Of a DNA stretch of 5,084 nt, positions 1-5,084 are shown in pieces. Under the pieces are notes generated by a model that did not search any database, was not told where the DNA came from, and saw nothing but the letters and a program-made list of their open reading frames with translations. Position numbers and translations under genes: made by a program. The stretch is from an uncultured Spirochaetales bacterium (GTDB lineage: Bacteria; Spirochaetota; Spirochaetia; Sphaerochaetales; Sphaerochaetaceae): the NCBI GenBank assembly GCA_947306375.1, contig CAMZGJ010000078.1:1-5084 (forward strand), written 5' to 3'. Within the stretch, counting starts at the first letter, position 1. Each line of letters starts with the position of its first letter.

Positions 1-1306
1 GGTCCTCCATGGACAGAATCTCAAGGGTCTTTTTCAGCTTGTCCTGCTCACTTGTGGTGTCCGGCTCAATTGCAATTGAAATGACGGGAACCGGGAAGTC
101 AATCTTCTCCAGAAGTATCTGGCTCCCTTCGGAGCCGATGGTATCACCGGTGCGTGCTTCCTTGAAGCCCACAAAGACACCGATGTCACCTGCGTGCAGC
201 TCCTCGGTTTCCTCAGGTCTGTTGGCGTGCATCCTGAGAATTCTGTTAATTCTCTCACGCTTTTTCTTTGAAATGTTGAGTACTGCCGTTCTTGTTTTGA
301 AGACCCCGCTGTAAACGCGGGCAAAGGCCAGGGGGCCGGCCTCACGGTCATACTGAAGCTTGAAAACAAGTGCAAGGGGAGGTCCCTGAACATCATTGGG
401 AACACTTACGGTCTCATCTTTCTTTACGGAGATTCCCGTTGCGGGCGGAACCTCGACCGGTGAGGGGAGAAGTTCCGTAATACCGTCCAGAAGAGGCTGG
501 ACTCCTATGTTTTTCAGGCTTGAACCTACAAACACGGGAAGCAGTGTCCTGTCCAGAACGCATTGATGAAGTGTTTTTATAATAAGGTCCTCCGGAATGT
601 CCTCTCCGGAGAAGTAAAGGTCCGTTATCTCGTCGCTGAAAGCGGAGACGCTGTCTATCAGCTTCTCGCGCCACAGGGCGGCTGTGTCAGCCATGTCTGC
701 GGGAATGTCCTCGTAGCTGTACTTGTAGCCCTCGGTTTCGTGGTCAAAGACCACGGACTTCATTTTTATGAGGTCTATGATTCCGCTGAATGAACTCTCG
801 CTTCCAATGGGGATGAAGAGGGGAACAGGATTTTCTCCCAGTTTCTCGCGTATATCCTCAAGCGCACCGTAGAAATCGGCGCCCAACCGGTCCATTTTGT
901 TTATGTAGGCAATTCGGGGAACGTGGTAGGTATTGGCCTGACGCCAGACGGTCTCGCTCTGGGGCTCTACCCAGCTGACCGCGCAGAAGATTCCGACCGC
1001 GCCGTCCAGAACCCTGAGTGAGCGCTCTACCTCGGCGGTGAAGTCCACGTGGCCCGGGGTGTCTATAATGTTTATCTGTCTGTCTTTCCAGAAGACGGTG
1101 GTGGCGGCACTTGTAATGGTTATGCCGCGGTCCTGCTCCTGTTCCATCCAGTCCATGGTGGCCTCACCGTTGTCAACCTCTCCTATCCTGTGGCTCTTTC
1201 CCGTGTAGTAGAGAATCCTCTCGGTGGTAGTGGTCTTTCCGGCATCTATGTGGGCCATTATGCCTATATTGCGGATGTTATTTATATTACAATTCTTAAT
1301 TTCCAT
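1..1306 (-). CDS. fusA: Elongation factor G, N-terminal part (C-terminus beyond window)
   Basis: Translational GTPase that moves tRNAs and mRNA through the ribosome after peptide bond formation and helps ribosome recycling; cytoplasmic. I translated 435 codons without a stop. The GTPase motifs are all present: G1 AHIDAGKT (residues 18-25), G2 RGITI (60-64), G3 DTPGH (82-86), G4 NKMD (136-139) and a G5-position GSS (261-263, where most EF-Gs have GSA). Domain II follows from about 300 ([30 protein letters not shown]), and the window ends in domain III, just after PVISIAIEP. The family is about 690 residues, so roughly 255 are missing. ATG at 1306 is the only sensible start: an in-frame TAA lies four codons upstream. 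No good Shine-Dalgarno sequence precedes it. The ATPase gene ends 50 bases upstream on the same strand. Domains IV-V are absent, so I cannot say whether this is the main translocase or one of the EF-G paralogues common in spirochaetes. Confidence 0.96.
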   Translation of the reverse strand, partial: MEIKNCNINNIRNIGIMAHIDAGKTTTTERILYYTGKSHRIGEVDNGEATMDWMEQEQDRGITITSAATTVFWKDRQINIIDTPGHVDFTAEVERSLRVLDGAVGIFCAVSWVEPQSETVWRQANTYHVPRIAYINKMDRLGADFYGALEDIREKLGENPVPLFIPIGSESSFSGIIDLIKMKSVVFDHETEGYKYSYEDIPADMADTAALWREKLIDSVSAFSDEITDLYFSGEDIPEDLIIKTLHQCVLDRTLLPVFVGSSLKNIGVQPLLDGITELLPSPVEVPPATGISVKKDETVSVPNDVQGPPLALVFKLQYDREAGPLAFARVYSGVFKTRTAVLNISKKKRERINRILRMHANRPEETEELHAGDIGVFVGFKEARTGDTIGSEGSQILLEKIDFPVPVISIAIEPDTTSEQDKLKKTLEILSMED

Positions 1307-1315
1307 AGCCCGAAC

Positions 1316-1344
1316 ACTTTAGCAGAAAAACACCGCATGGGCAA
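1316..1344 (-). promoter_or_regulatory. Candidate fusA promoter
   Basis: On the minus strand TTGCCC (1339-1344) and TAAAGT (1316-1321) are separated by 17 bases. Each matches the sigma70 consensus at four of six positions. Transcription would start at about 1308, two or three bases before the fusA ATG at 1306, which fits the missing Shine-Dalgarno sequence. The matches are weak, and fusA may instead be read through from the ATPase. Confidence 0.25.
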
Positions 1345-1356
1345 TATGGTTTGCTT

Positions 1357-2373
1357 TCAGCAGCTTTCTCCCACGTGCAGGGTCCGCATGCTGTTCAGTA
1401 CGCAGAGAAGGGCAACTCCGGTGTCTGCAAACACTGCAACACCCATTCCAGTTATTCCCAGAGCGCCCAGAACCATACATGCAACCTTTACTCCTATTGC
1501 AAAGCCTATGTTCTGTTTTGCATTTCTCAGGGTCTTTGCGGCAATTCTGACGGCAAGGGGTATTCTGGAAATGTCGTCATTCATTATCACCACGTCCGCA
1601 GCCTCTATTGCACTGGCACTTCCCACACCGCCCATGGCAATTGCGCAGTCAGCGGTCATGAGAACGGGTGCGTCGTTGATTCCGTCTCCCACGTAGGCAC
1701 ACAGTGAGCTCTTTTTCAGCTCTTCCATCTTCTCAACCTTCTGCTGGGGGAGAAGCTGTCCGTAAACCATGTCCAGACCTGCCTGTTCTCCTATCCTTCG
1801 TGCGTTTTCCTCCCTGTCTCCGGAGAGCATTACAATCCGGTTTATACCCAGTTTTCTCAGGCTCTGAACCGTTTGTTTTGCGTTGTCCTTAATCTTGTCT
1901 CCTATAACAACATATCCCAGGAGTTTTCCGTCAGAGGCTACGTAGATGCCTGTGCCTTCCCCGGAATCTTCCAGACTTCCGGTGTCAATGCCGTTCTCCT
2001 TCATAAGGCCTGCATTACCCACAAGAATCCTTTTCCCGTCAACAGTGCCTTCCATACCGCGGCCGCTGTATTCCCTCACTTCTTCTGCATCTGTGTTCCT
2101 GTCCGAAGAGGAGGCCAGAACTTTTGCAACCGGGTGCGTGCTGTGTCTTTCCACAGCAGCTGCCGCGTCAAGCACATCCTGTTCTGTAACTCCTTCTGAG
2201 ACAAATACTTTTTGAACCTTGAACTCTCCGGTTGTAAGGGTGCCCGTCTTGTCAAAAACAACGGTTTTCACCCGGGCAAGTGTCTGAAGATGTGTGCCGC
2301 CCTTAACCAGAATTCCCTTTGAGGCCGCGCCTCCTATTCCTGCAAAGAAGGGGAATTGAGAGCACAAGCGCAC
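1357..2373 (-). CDS. ATPase C-terminal fragment (phosphorylation and nucleotide domains)
   Basis: Open frame of 338 codons from a GTG, of which residues from Phe9 (2349) onward align with the P1B ATPase family. It holds DKTGT, HP, SGD, GDGIND and membrane segments 7-8. The first eight residues are the shadow of the CPC region in the wrong frame. No Shine-Dalgarno sequence precedes the GTG (the upstream bases encode CPC in the other frame), so independent translation is unlikely. It ends at TGA 1357-1359, 50 bases before fusA. It is most likely the tail half of a once continuous gene. Confidence 0.65.
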   Translation of the reverse strand: MRLCSQFPFFAGIGGAASKGILVKGGTHLQTLARVKTVVFDKTGTLTTGEFKVQKVFVSEGVTEQDVLDAAAAVERHSTHPVAKVLASSSDRNTDAEEVREYSGRGMEGTVDGKRILVGNAGLMKENGIDTGSLEDSGEGTGIYVASDGKLLGYVVIGDKIKDNAKQTVQSLRKLGINRIVMLSGDREENARRIGEQAGLDMVYGQLLPQQKVEKMEELKKSSLCAYVGDGINDAPVLMTADCAIAMGGVGSASAIEAADVVIMNDDISRIPLAVRIAAKTLRNAKQNIGFAIGVKVACMVLGALGITGMGVAVFADTGVALLCVLNSMRTLHVGESC

Positions 2374-3292
2374 ACGGGCAGCTGATTACCAGAAAGGTAA
2401 GGGCCCTGTGGGTCCATGTTGCCCAGTCTCCGGTTATGAGTGAGGGCACAACGGCGAGAAGTACAGCAAGACCGGTGACTACCGGGGTGTAAACCCGTGC
2501 AAATCTTGTTATGAATTTCTCCGTGGGAGCCTTTGACTCCCGGGAGTTTTCAACAAGCTCCATAATCCTGCTCACCGTGCTGTCCTCAAACGCCACGCAC
2601 GCCCTTACCTTAAGGGCCTGACCTGTGACAAAAGCCCCGCTTACAACCTCGGAACCCTCATGCACACAAACGGGAACGCTCTCGCCCGTAACGGCCTTTG
2701 TGTCAAGGACACTGCCGTTGAGGGCAATGCCGTCCACCGGGACCATCTCCCCGGCGGGGATGAGGAGAACGTCATCTATTTCCACAGCCTCCGGCTCGAT
2801 TTCCTCAATACTTCCGTCCTCTTTTATACGTTTTGCGTGTGACGGCTCAAGTTCCATGAGCTCTTCTATGTTGTCCCTGGCTTTGTCTGCCGCAAGATCC
2901 TGTGCAAATTCTCCTACGCTGTAGAAAAGCATTACGAATACAGCCTCGTTGTACTCACCCAGTACTGCGGCTCCTATGGTTGCAATGCTCATCAGGAAGG
3001 TCTCATCAAAAAGCTCTCCATGGATTATTCCTTTCAGGGCAGAGAGTAATACAGGGCCGCCCAGAACCAGGTAGGAGAGGGCAAGAAGCGCATATCTGAA
3101 GACATTCGGCAGTTCTGTGAATCCTGCGGCAAAGCCCAGTGCAAACAGGACTGCTCCGGCTGCTATCCTTATTATCTCTTTTTTGGGGTTTTCTTCTCCG
3201 CCGTGCTCATGGCCATGATTATGTCCGTGCTCGTGTTCGTGGCGGCAGCACTCCCCGTGTTCGTGATCTTTATGACAGCAGCAGTTACCCAT
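2303..3292 (-). CDS. ATPase N-terminal fragment (tail, membrane segments 1-6, actuator)
   Basis: This is what would be made if the frame break is real: 329 residues, the last 15 or so (after Pro314) being out-of-frame sequence ending at TAA 2303-2305. It carries the metal-binding tail (10 His and 5 Cys in the first 30 residues), the actuator domain and CPC, but no phosphorylation or ATP-binding domain, so it cannot pump. The start at 3292 is chosen because AAAGGAG (3301-3307) lies 8 bases upstream of this ATG. A GTG at 3352 is in frame but lies upstream of the predicted transcription start. Confidence 0.7.
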   Translation of the reverse strand: MGNCCCHKDHEHGECCRHEHEHGHNHGHEHGGEENPKKEIIRIAAGAVLFALGFAAGFTELPNVFRYALLALSYLVLGGPVLLSALKGIIHGELFDETFLMSIATIGAAVLGEYNEAVFVMLFYSVGEFAQDLAADKARDNIEELMELEPSHAKRIKEDGSIEEIEPEAVEIDDVLLIPAGEMVPVDGIALNGSVLDTKAVTGESVPVCVHEGSEVVSGAFVTGQALKVRACVAFEDSTVSRIMELVENSRESKAPTEKFITRFARVYTPVVTGLAVLLAVVPSLITGDWATWTHRALTFLVISCPCALVLSIPLLCRNRRRGLKGNSG

Positions 3293-3300
3293 GGGAAAGT

Positions 3301-3307
3301 CTCCTTT
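3301..3307 (-). promoter_or_regulatory. Shine-Dalgarno site of the metal ATPase
   Basis: AAAGGAG on the minus strand, 8 bases upstream of the ATG at 3292. It fixes the start of the ATPase at the His/Cys-rich MGNCCC sequence rather than at the upstream in-frame GTG. Confidence 0.8.
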
Positions 3308-3320
3308 AACGTATGCACAT

Positions 3321-3349
3321 ATTCTAATATGATGAAATGTTACTGTCAA
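3321..3349 (-). promoter_or_regulatory. Metal ATPase promoter
   Basis: Perfect -35 TTGACA (3344-3349), 17-base spacer, and -10 TAGAAT (3321-3326, five of six). Transcription would start near 3313, about 20 bases before the ATPase ATG. The 17-base spacing differs from the 19-20 bases usual for MerR/ZntR-activated promoters, so a repressor of another type, or no metal control, is more likely. CATATT-CT-AATATG (3318-3331), an inverted repeat over the -10, and the imperfect TGTT/AACA repeat (3338-3351) over the -35 are possible operator sites; neither is proven. Confidence 0.7.
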
Positions 3350-3360
3350 CACTTTAGATA

Positions 3361-3389
3361 TTGACTAATGTGGCTAAGTTCTGTTAAAT
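3361..3389 (+). promoter_or_regulatory. Promoter of the tRNA-Lys/tRNA-Glu unit
   Basis: TTGACT (3361-3366, five of six) and TTAAAT (3384-3389, four of six) are 17 bases apart. Transcription would start at about 3396, ten bases before the mature tRNA-Lys. It faces away from the ATPase promoter; the two -35 boxes are only 11 bases apart. Confidence 0.55.
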
Positions 3390-3405
3390 TCCCATTGTTG
3401 CGTTT

Positions 3406-3478
3406 GGGCCGCTAGCTCAGTAGGTAGAGCAACGCCCTTTTAAGGCGTGGGTCATTGGTTCGAATCCAATGCGGCTCA
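3406..3478 (+). tRNA. tRNA-Lys (anticodon UUU)
   Basis: A complete 73-base cloverleaf. The acceptor stem is 3406-3412 with 3471-3477 (one G-U pair, at 2-71). The D arm is GCTC/GAGC (3415-3430). The anticodon stem is ACGCC/GGCGT (3432-3448), with loop CTTTTAA giving anticodon TTT at 3439-3441. The T arm is 3454-3470 with loop TTCGAAT. Discriminator A is 3478. No CCA is encoded, so the end must be added by the CCA-adding enzyme. Confidence 0.97.
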
Positions 3479-3494
3479 TTGCCAGGCAACTAAT

Positions 3495-3566
3495 GTCCCT
3501 TTCGTCTAGTGGTTAGGACAACGGGTTTTCATCCCGTCAACGCGAGTTCGATCCTCGCAGGGGATG
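3495..3566 (+). tRNA. tRNA-Glu (anticodon UUC)
   Basis: A complete 72-base cloverleaf. The acceptor stem is GTCCCTT (3495-3501) with AGGGGAT (3559-3565). The D arm starts GTCT (3504-3507). The anticodon stem is ACGGG/CCCGT (3521-3537), with anticodon TTC at 3528-3530. The T arm is GCGAG/CTCGC around loop TTCGATC (3542-3558). The discriminator is G 3566, as in other bacterial tRNA-Glu. The terminal pair is G1-U72, where I would expect G-C. No CCA is encoded. It lies 16 bases after tRNA-Lys and probably shares its transcript. Confidence 0.96.
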
Positions 3567-3575
3567 TCCAGCAGG

Positions 3576-3608
3576 CTGTTTCCGGGTAAAACCGGAGGCA
3601 GTTTTTTT
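3576..3608 (+). terminator. Intrinsic terminator of the tRNA unit
   Basis: A 10-bp stem CTGTTTCCGG / CCGGAGGCAG (3576-3585 with 3592-3601, including two G-U pairs) closes the loop GTAAAA and is followed by seven T (3602-3608). It lies ten bases after tRNA-Glu and ends that transcript. Confidence 0.9.
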
Positions 3609-3732
3609 ATTTCCCTCCGTTTTCGAAAATACAAGGCAATCTGCAAAACCGCAACGATAACGAAAGACAGTTTCTTACTAAATAAAAAAATTAAAAAAAT
3701 CAATCGATAATTTATTATTGTATTGACATTTA

Positions 3733-3772
3733 TATGCACCTGTATGTTGATTTGGGCCCACTGATGTGCATA
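3733..3772. repeat. Inverted repeat TATGCAC / GTGCATA
   Basis: Two perfect 7-base arms (3733-3739 and 3766-3772) are separated by 26 bases. The left arm lies just upstream of the candidate -35 and the right arm overlaps the candidate -10, a layout that would suit a dimeric or looping regulator. In AT-rich DNA a 7-bp repeat can also arise by chance. Confidence 0.4.
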
Positions 3773-3776
3773 AAAT
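3747..3776 (+). promoter_or_regulatory. Candidate promoter of the surface-protein unit
   Basis: TTGATT (3747-3752, four of six) and TAAAAT (3771-3776, five of six) are 18 bases apart, with A-rich DNA upstream. Transcription would begin near 3783, giving a leader of about 139 bases before the ATG at 3922. A competing, closer -10 is TATATT (3884-3889), but it has no recognisable -35. Confidence 0.4.
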
Positions 3777-3908
3777 AAATGTATAGAAATAGGGGTTATT
3801 TAAATCTATTTGTGTTAGCAGCACTGAATTTTGTTGAAACTACAGCTTCCTCTGGGTACGGACCCACTGCGTTATGGCTTTAATATATTTATCCTGATGG
3901 GGGTAAAA

Positions 3909-3914
3909 AAGGAG
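3909..3914 (+). promoter_or_regulatory. Shine-Dalgarno site of the beta-barrel protein gene
   Basis: AAGGAG seven bases before the ATG at 3922, followed by a second purine-rich AAAGGA (3915-3920). It supports that start and implies strong translation. Confidence 0.8.
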
Positions 3915-3921
3915 AAAGGAT

Positions 3922-4461
3922 ATGAGTAAGAGAATACTCGTTGTTCTGGTAATCGGTATTCTTGCTCTCTGCGCTGTATCTGCATCAGCACACAGCGTGG
4001 AAGTACAGGTTTCACCGTTCTCATTCCAGAAGATTAAGTTGAATGTTCCGGCCGAGTACAATTCACAGTACGGCTGGGGCGCTAAGGTAGGATACAGATA
4101 CGGCACAGTTGCATACGCAGGTGCGGATCTTTCCTATTCAAACTACAAATACGAGGAACAGGACAACCGTTACCTTGTATGGACACTTATGGCCAAGGGC
4201 GGAGTCTTTGTTGATATAGCAAAGTCATTCAAGGTTGACATGGCAATAGGTGCCGGAGCAGACCTGAGAGTCTGGGGAGACCTTGCAAAGTTCTATCCCA
4301 CGGCAGGTTTCTATCTTGGCGGCCTGTTCAACGTAAGTGAGAAGGTAGGAGTAACTGCCGGAGCAGATCTGAGATTTGCATGGCAGGACAACAAGGACAG
4401 TGCTTACAGCTCAATGGATACAGATATAATCTGCAGCCTTGGTGCAAGGGTGAACCTGTAA
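3922..4461 (+). CDS. Putative outer-membrane beta-barrel protein with signal peptide
   Basis: 179 residues, not matched by me to a named family. Residues 1-23 form a clear signal peptide (SKR, then a hydrophobic core) with a signal peptidase I site ASA|HS. Cys17 is preceded by Leu, so this is not a lipobox. The mature 156 residues are rich in Tyr, Gly and alternating polar/hydrophobic stretches (e.g. YGWGAKVGYRYGTVAYAGADL), as in small eight-strand-type barrels of the outer membrane. The pentapeptide AGADL occurs three times (66-70, 111-115, 146-150). The C-terminus, GARVNL, alternates like a last strand but ends in Leu rather than Phe. A small porin-like, adhesin or structural role is possible; no function can be assigned. 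It is first in a unit with the lipoprotein gene, 13 bases downstream. The start is fixed by a good Shine-Dalgarno site. Confidence 0.85.
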   Translation: MSKRILVVLVIGILALCAVSASAHSVEVQVSPFSFQKIKLNVPAEYNSQYGWGAKVGYRYGTVAYAGADLSYSNYKYEEQDNRYLVWTLMAKGGVFVDIAKSFKVDMAIGAGADLRVWGDLAKFYPTAGFYLGGLFNVSEKVGVTAGADLRFAWQDNKDSAYSSMDTDIICSLGARVNL

Positions 4462-4466
4462 GGAGG
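4460..4466 (+). promoter_or_regulatory. Shine-Dalgarno overlapping the upstream stop codon
   Basis: AAGGAGG, an optimal site, shares its first two bases with the TAA stop of the beta-barrel gene (4459-4461) and lies 8 bases before the lipoprotein ATG at 4475. This arrangement suggests that the two genes are translated from one mRNA, possibly with coupling. Confidence 0.85.
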
Positions 4467-4474
4467 AAGGCATT

Positions 4475-5084
4475 ATGAAGAAAATTGCAATACTTATATT
4501 ATCAATACTCATTGCAGGTCTGTTCGTGGCATGTAATCAGGATATTACTGTAGATGCCCAGACCTATGCCAACATGGAAGTGGGAACATTTGTCCTCAAC
4601 GGACAGAACTATGCAACACTGCAGGCTGCAGTAGATGCAATCGGTTCTAAGGCCGCAGGAAACAATGTAATAAAACTTACTAAAAATGCATCCGGCCCCG
4701 GAGCAAAAATTGCCACTGCAACTCAGGGTTCAACAAGCGGAACATTCGGTCTTACAGTCAAGGGCGGTGCAAAAGTAACTCTTGCCGGAACAAAGTCCAT
4801 GGATCTGTTTGACAGCACAACCGGCCTTACAATGGTCTATGTTGAAGGTGCAGGCACTTCTCTTGCAGTTGAGCAGGCTCCTCAGATGTCTGTAGCAGAT
4901 GATCAGTTTGTATTCTGGGCTGCTGATGGTGCAACTCTGACAATCGGTGGTGAAACAAAGGTCAGCGGTAGTATTGCTGCAACAGGAAGTACTTCAACTC
5001 CGAAGGTCATTATCACAGAGAGTGCTGCAATTGAAGTTCCCGAGATGAAGACTGAAAATGCAGCAGTTCTTTTCAATTCATCCA
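4475..5084 (+). CDS. Putative surface lipoprotein, beta-helix-like (3' end beyond window)
   Basis: 203 complete codons without a stop, then cut by the window end. Residues 1-19 are a Lys-Lys plus hydrophobic lipoprotein signal; Cys20 follows LFVA, which is looser than the classic L-A-G-C lipobox but acceptable for spirochaetes. After a short linker, FVLNGQNYATLQAAVDAIG (39-57) and VIKL (65-68) resemble the TLxxAVD...IxL motif that often opens beta-helix repeat domains in gut bacterial surface proteins. The rest is Gly/Ala/Thr/Val-rich with short strand-turn repeats (GGAKVTLAG, GATLTIGG, TKVSGSI) and no Cys after Cys20. I read it as a lipid-anchored protein with a parallel beta-helix, perhaps an adhesin or carbohydrate-binding protein; this is inferred from style, not from a recognised family. 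Its membrane face is unknown. It is the second gene of the unit begun by the beta-barrel protein. Confidence 0.85.
   Translation, partial: MKKIAILILSILIAGLFVACNQDITVDAQTYANMEVGTFVLNGQNYATLQAAVDAIGSKAAGNNVIKLTKNASGPGAKIATATQGSTSGTFGLTVKGGAKVTLAGTKSMDLFDSTTGLTMVYVEGAGTSLAVEQAPQMSVADDQFVFWAADGATLTIGGETKVSGSIAATGSTSTPKVIITESAAIEVPEMKTENAAVLFNSS

Larger units (their letters stand above)
1357..3292 (-). pseudogene. zntA: Frameshifted Zn/Cd/Pb-exporting P1B-type ATPase
   Basis: Inner-membrane pump that would export divalent soft metals (Zn, Cd, Pb) using ATP. Joined across the frame break it is about 644 residues. Order: His/Cys-rich tail (1-31), four membrane segments (about 40-128), actuator domain with TGES (202-205), membrane segments 5 and 6 with CPC (305-307), phosphorylation motif DKTGT (Asp347), HP motif (386-387), SGD (490-492), GDGIND (535-540), and two last membrane segments. 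Lys602 and Asp623 match the Lys and Asp that mark the P1B-2 Zn/Cd/Pb class. The classical HMA domain (GMxCxxC) is absent. The frame changes just after Pro314, at about 2347-2353, in the conserved stretch between CPC and the FFAGIGGA segment. Everything else is intact, so this is either a young pseudogene or a sequence error. The symbol is by family; exact metal and orthology are inferred. Confidence 0.85.
3609..3921 (+). other. AT-rich intergenic gap without a gene
   Basis: These 313 bases hold no credible gene. They are clearly richer in A and T than the flanking genes, with A runs at about 3680-3700 that could act as bent or UP-element-like DNA. A TTGACA at 3723-3728 has no convincing -10. 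I see a candidate promoter (3747-3776), a 7-bp inverted repeat around it (3733-3772), the 8-bp palindrome TGGGCCCA (3753-3760), a small hairpin TGGGT-ACGG-ACCCA (3853-3866), and a -10-like TATATT (3884-3889). I recognise no riboswitch. Confidence 0.6.

Noticed and set aside
9..793. Frames of 76-123 residues on both strands over fusA
   Set aside because: The EF-G frame runs unbroken through all of them and explains the sequence.
1..1306. Tet(M)-type ribosomal protection protein
   Set aside because: The sequence follows EF-G, not Tet(M), at G1-G3 ([41 protein letters not shown]) and in domain II.
1049..1707. Plus-strand open frames opposite fusA and the ATPase (215 and 118 residues)
   Set aside because: They lie antisense to strongly conserved coding sequence, cross the gap between two genes, and have no ribosome site or recognisable domain.
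1873..3099. Several plus-strand frames of 60-108 residues over the ATPase
   Set aside because: They are shadows of a gene whose motifs are clear on the other strand; none has protein-like conserved features.
3293..3352. N-terminal extension of the ATPase from a GTG
   Set aside because: The extension would begin upstream of the predicted transcription start and encode no conserved sequence; the ATG at 3292 has a strong Shine-Dalgarno site.
3506..3739. Minus-strand frame of 77 residues
   Set aside because: It overlaps the tRNA-Glu gene and the terminator on the other strand and owes its length to AT-rich non-coding DNA.
3406..3921. tRNA genes followed by AT-rich DNA as an integration site of a mobile element
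   Set aside because: I found no integrase and no repeat of a tRNA 3' end within the window, and the terminator directly after tRNA-Glu is intact.
3783..3921. Riboswitch in the leader of the surface-protein unit
   Set aside because: Only a 5-bp hairpin is visible; no known aptamer core or terminator/antiterminator pair could be drawn.
3840..4106. Minus-strand frame of 88 residues
   Set aside because: It is antisense to the signal peptide and start of the beta-barrel gene and has no Shine-Dalgarno site or domain.

Overview
The window is an ordinary chromosomal stretch of a diderm bacterium with mixed GC content. It probably comes from a spirochaete of the Treponema/Sphaerochaeta kind, but this is inference. 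The hints are a relaxed lipoprotein signal, a small signal-peptide beta-barrel protein paired with a repetitive lipoprotein, tRNA genes without an encoded CCA end, and sigma70-like promoters that argue against Bacteroidetes. No gene here is diagnostic of a genus.

Left part, minus strand: the first 435 codons of an elongation factor G gene (fusA; the C-terminal part lies beyond position 1), preceded in transcription order by a P1B-type heavy-metal ATPase of the Zn/Cd/Pb export class. The ATPase has a His/Cys-rich N-terminal tail instead of the usual HMA domain. Its reading frame is broken just after the CPC metal-binding motif, around 2347-2353. All motifs on both sides are intact, so the lesion looks recent, or is an assembly error, or less likely is a recoding site. 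The ATPase has a very good promoter (TTGACA-17-TAGAAT).

Middle, plus strand: a tRNA-Lys(UUU)/tRNA-Glu(UUC) pair with its own promoter, arranged back to back with the ATPase promoter, and ending in a strong intrinsic terminator. An AT-rich gap of about 313 bases follows. It has no gene but holds a candidate promoter bracketed by a 7-bp inverted repeat.

Right part, plus strand: a two-gene unit. The first gene is a 179-residue secreted outer-membrane beta-barrel-like protein with three AGADL repeats. The second is a lipoprotein, cut by the window end, that looks like a beta-helix surface protein. The second gene's Shine-Dalgarno sequence overlaps the first gene's stop codon, so the two are probably co-expressed at the cell surface.

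I see no clear sign of an undescribed defence, mobile or RNA system. The points most worth a second look are the ATPase frame break, the candidate near-leaderless start of fusA, the bracketed promoter in the AT-rich gap, and the unrecognised surface-protein pair.
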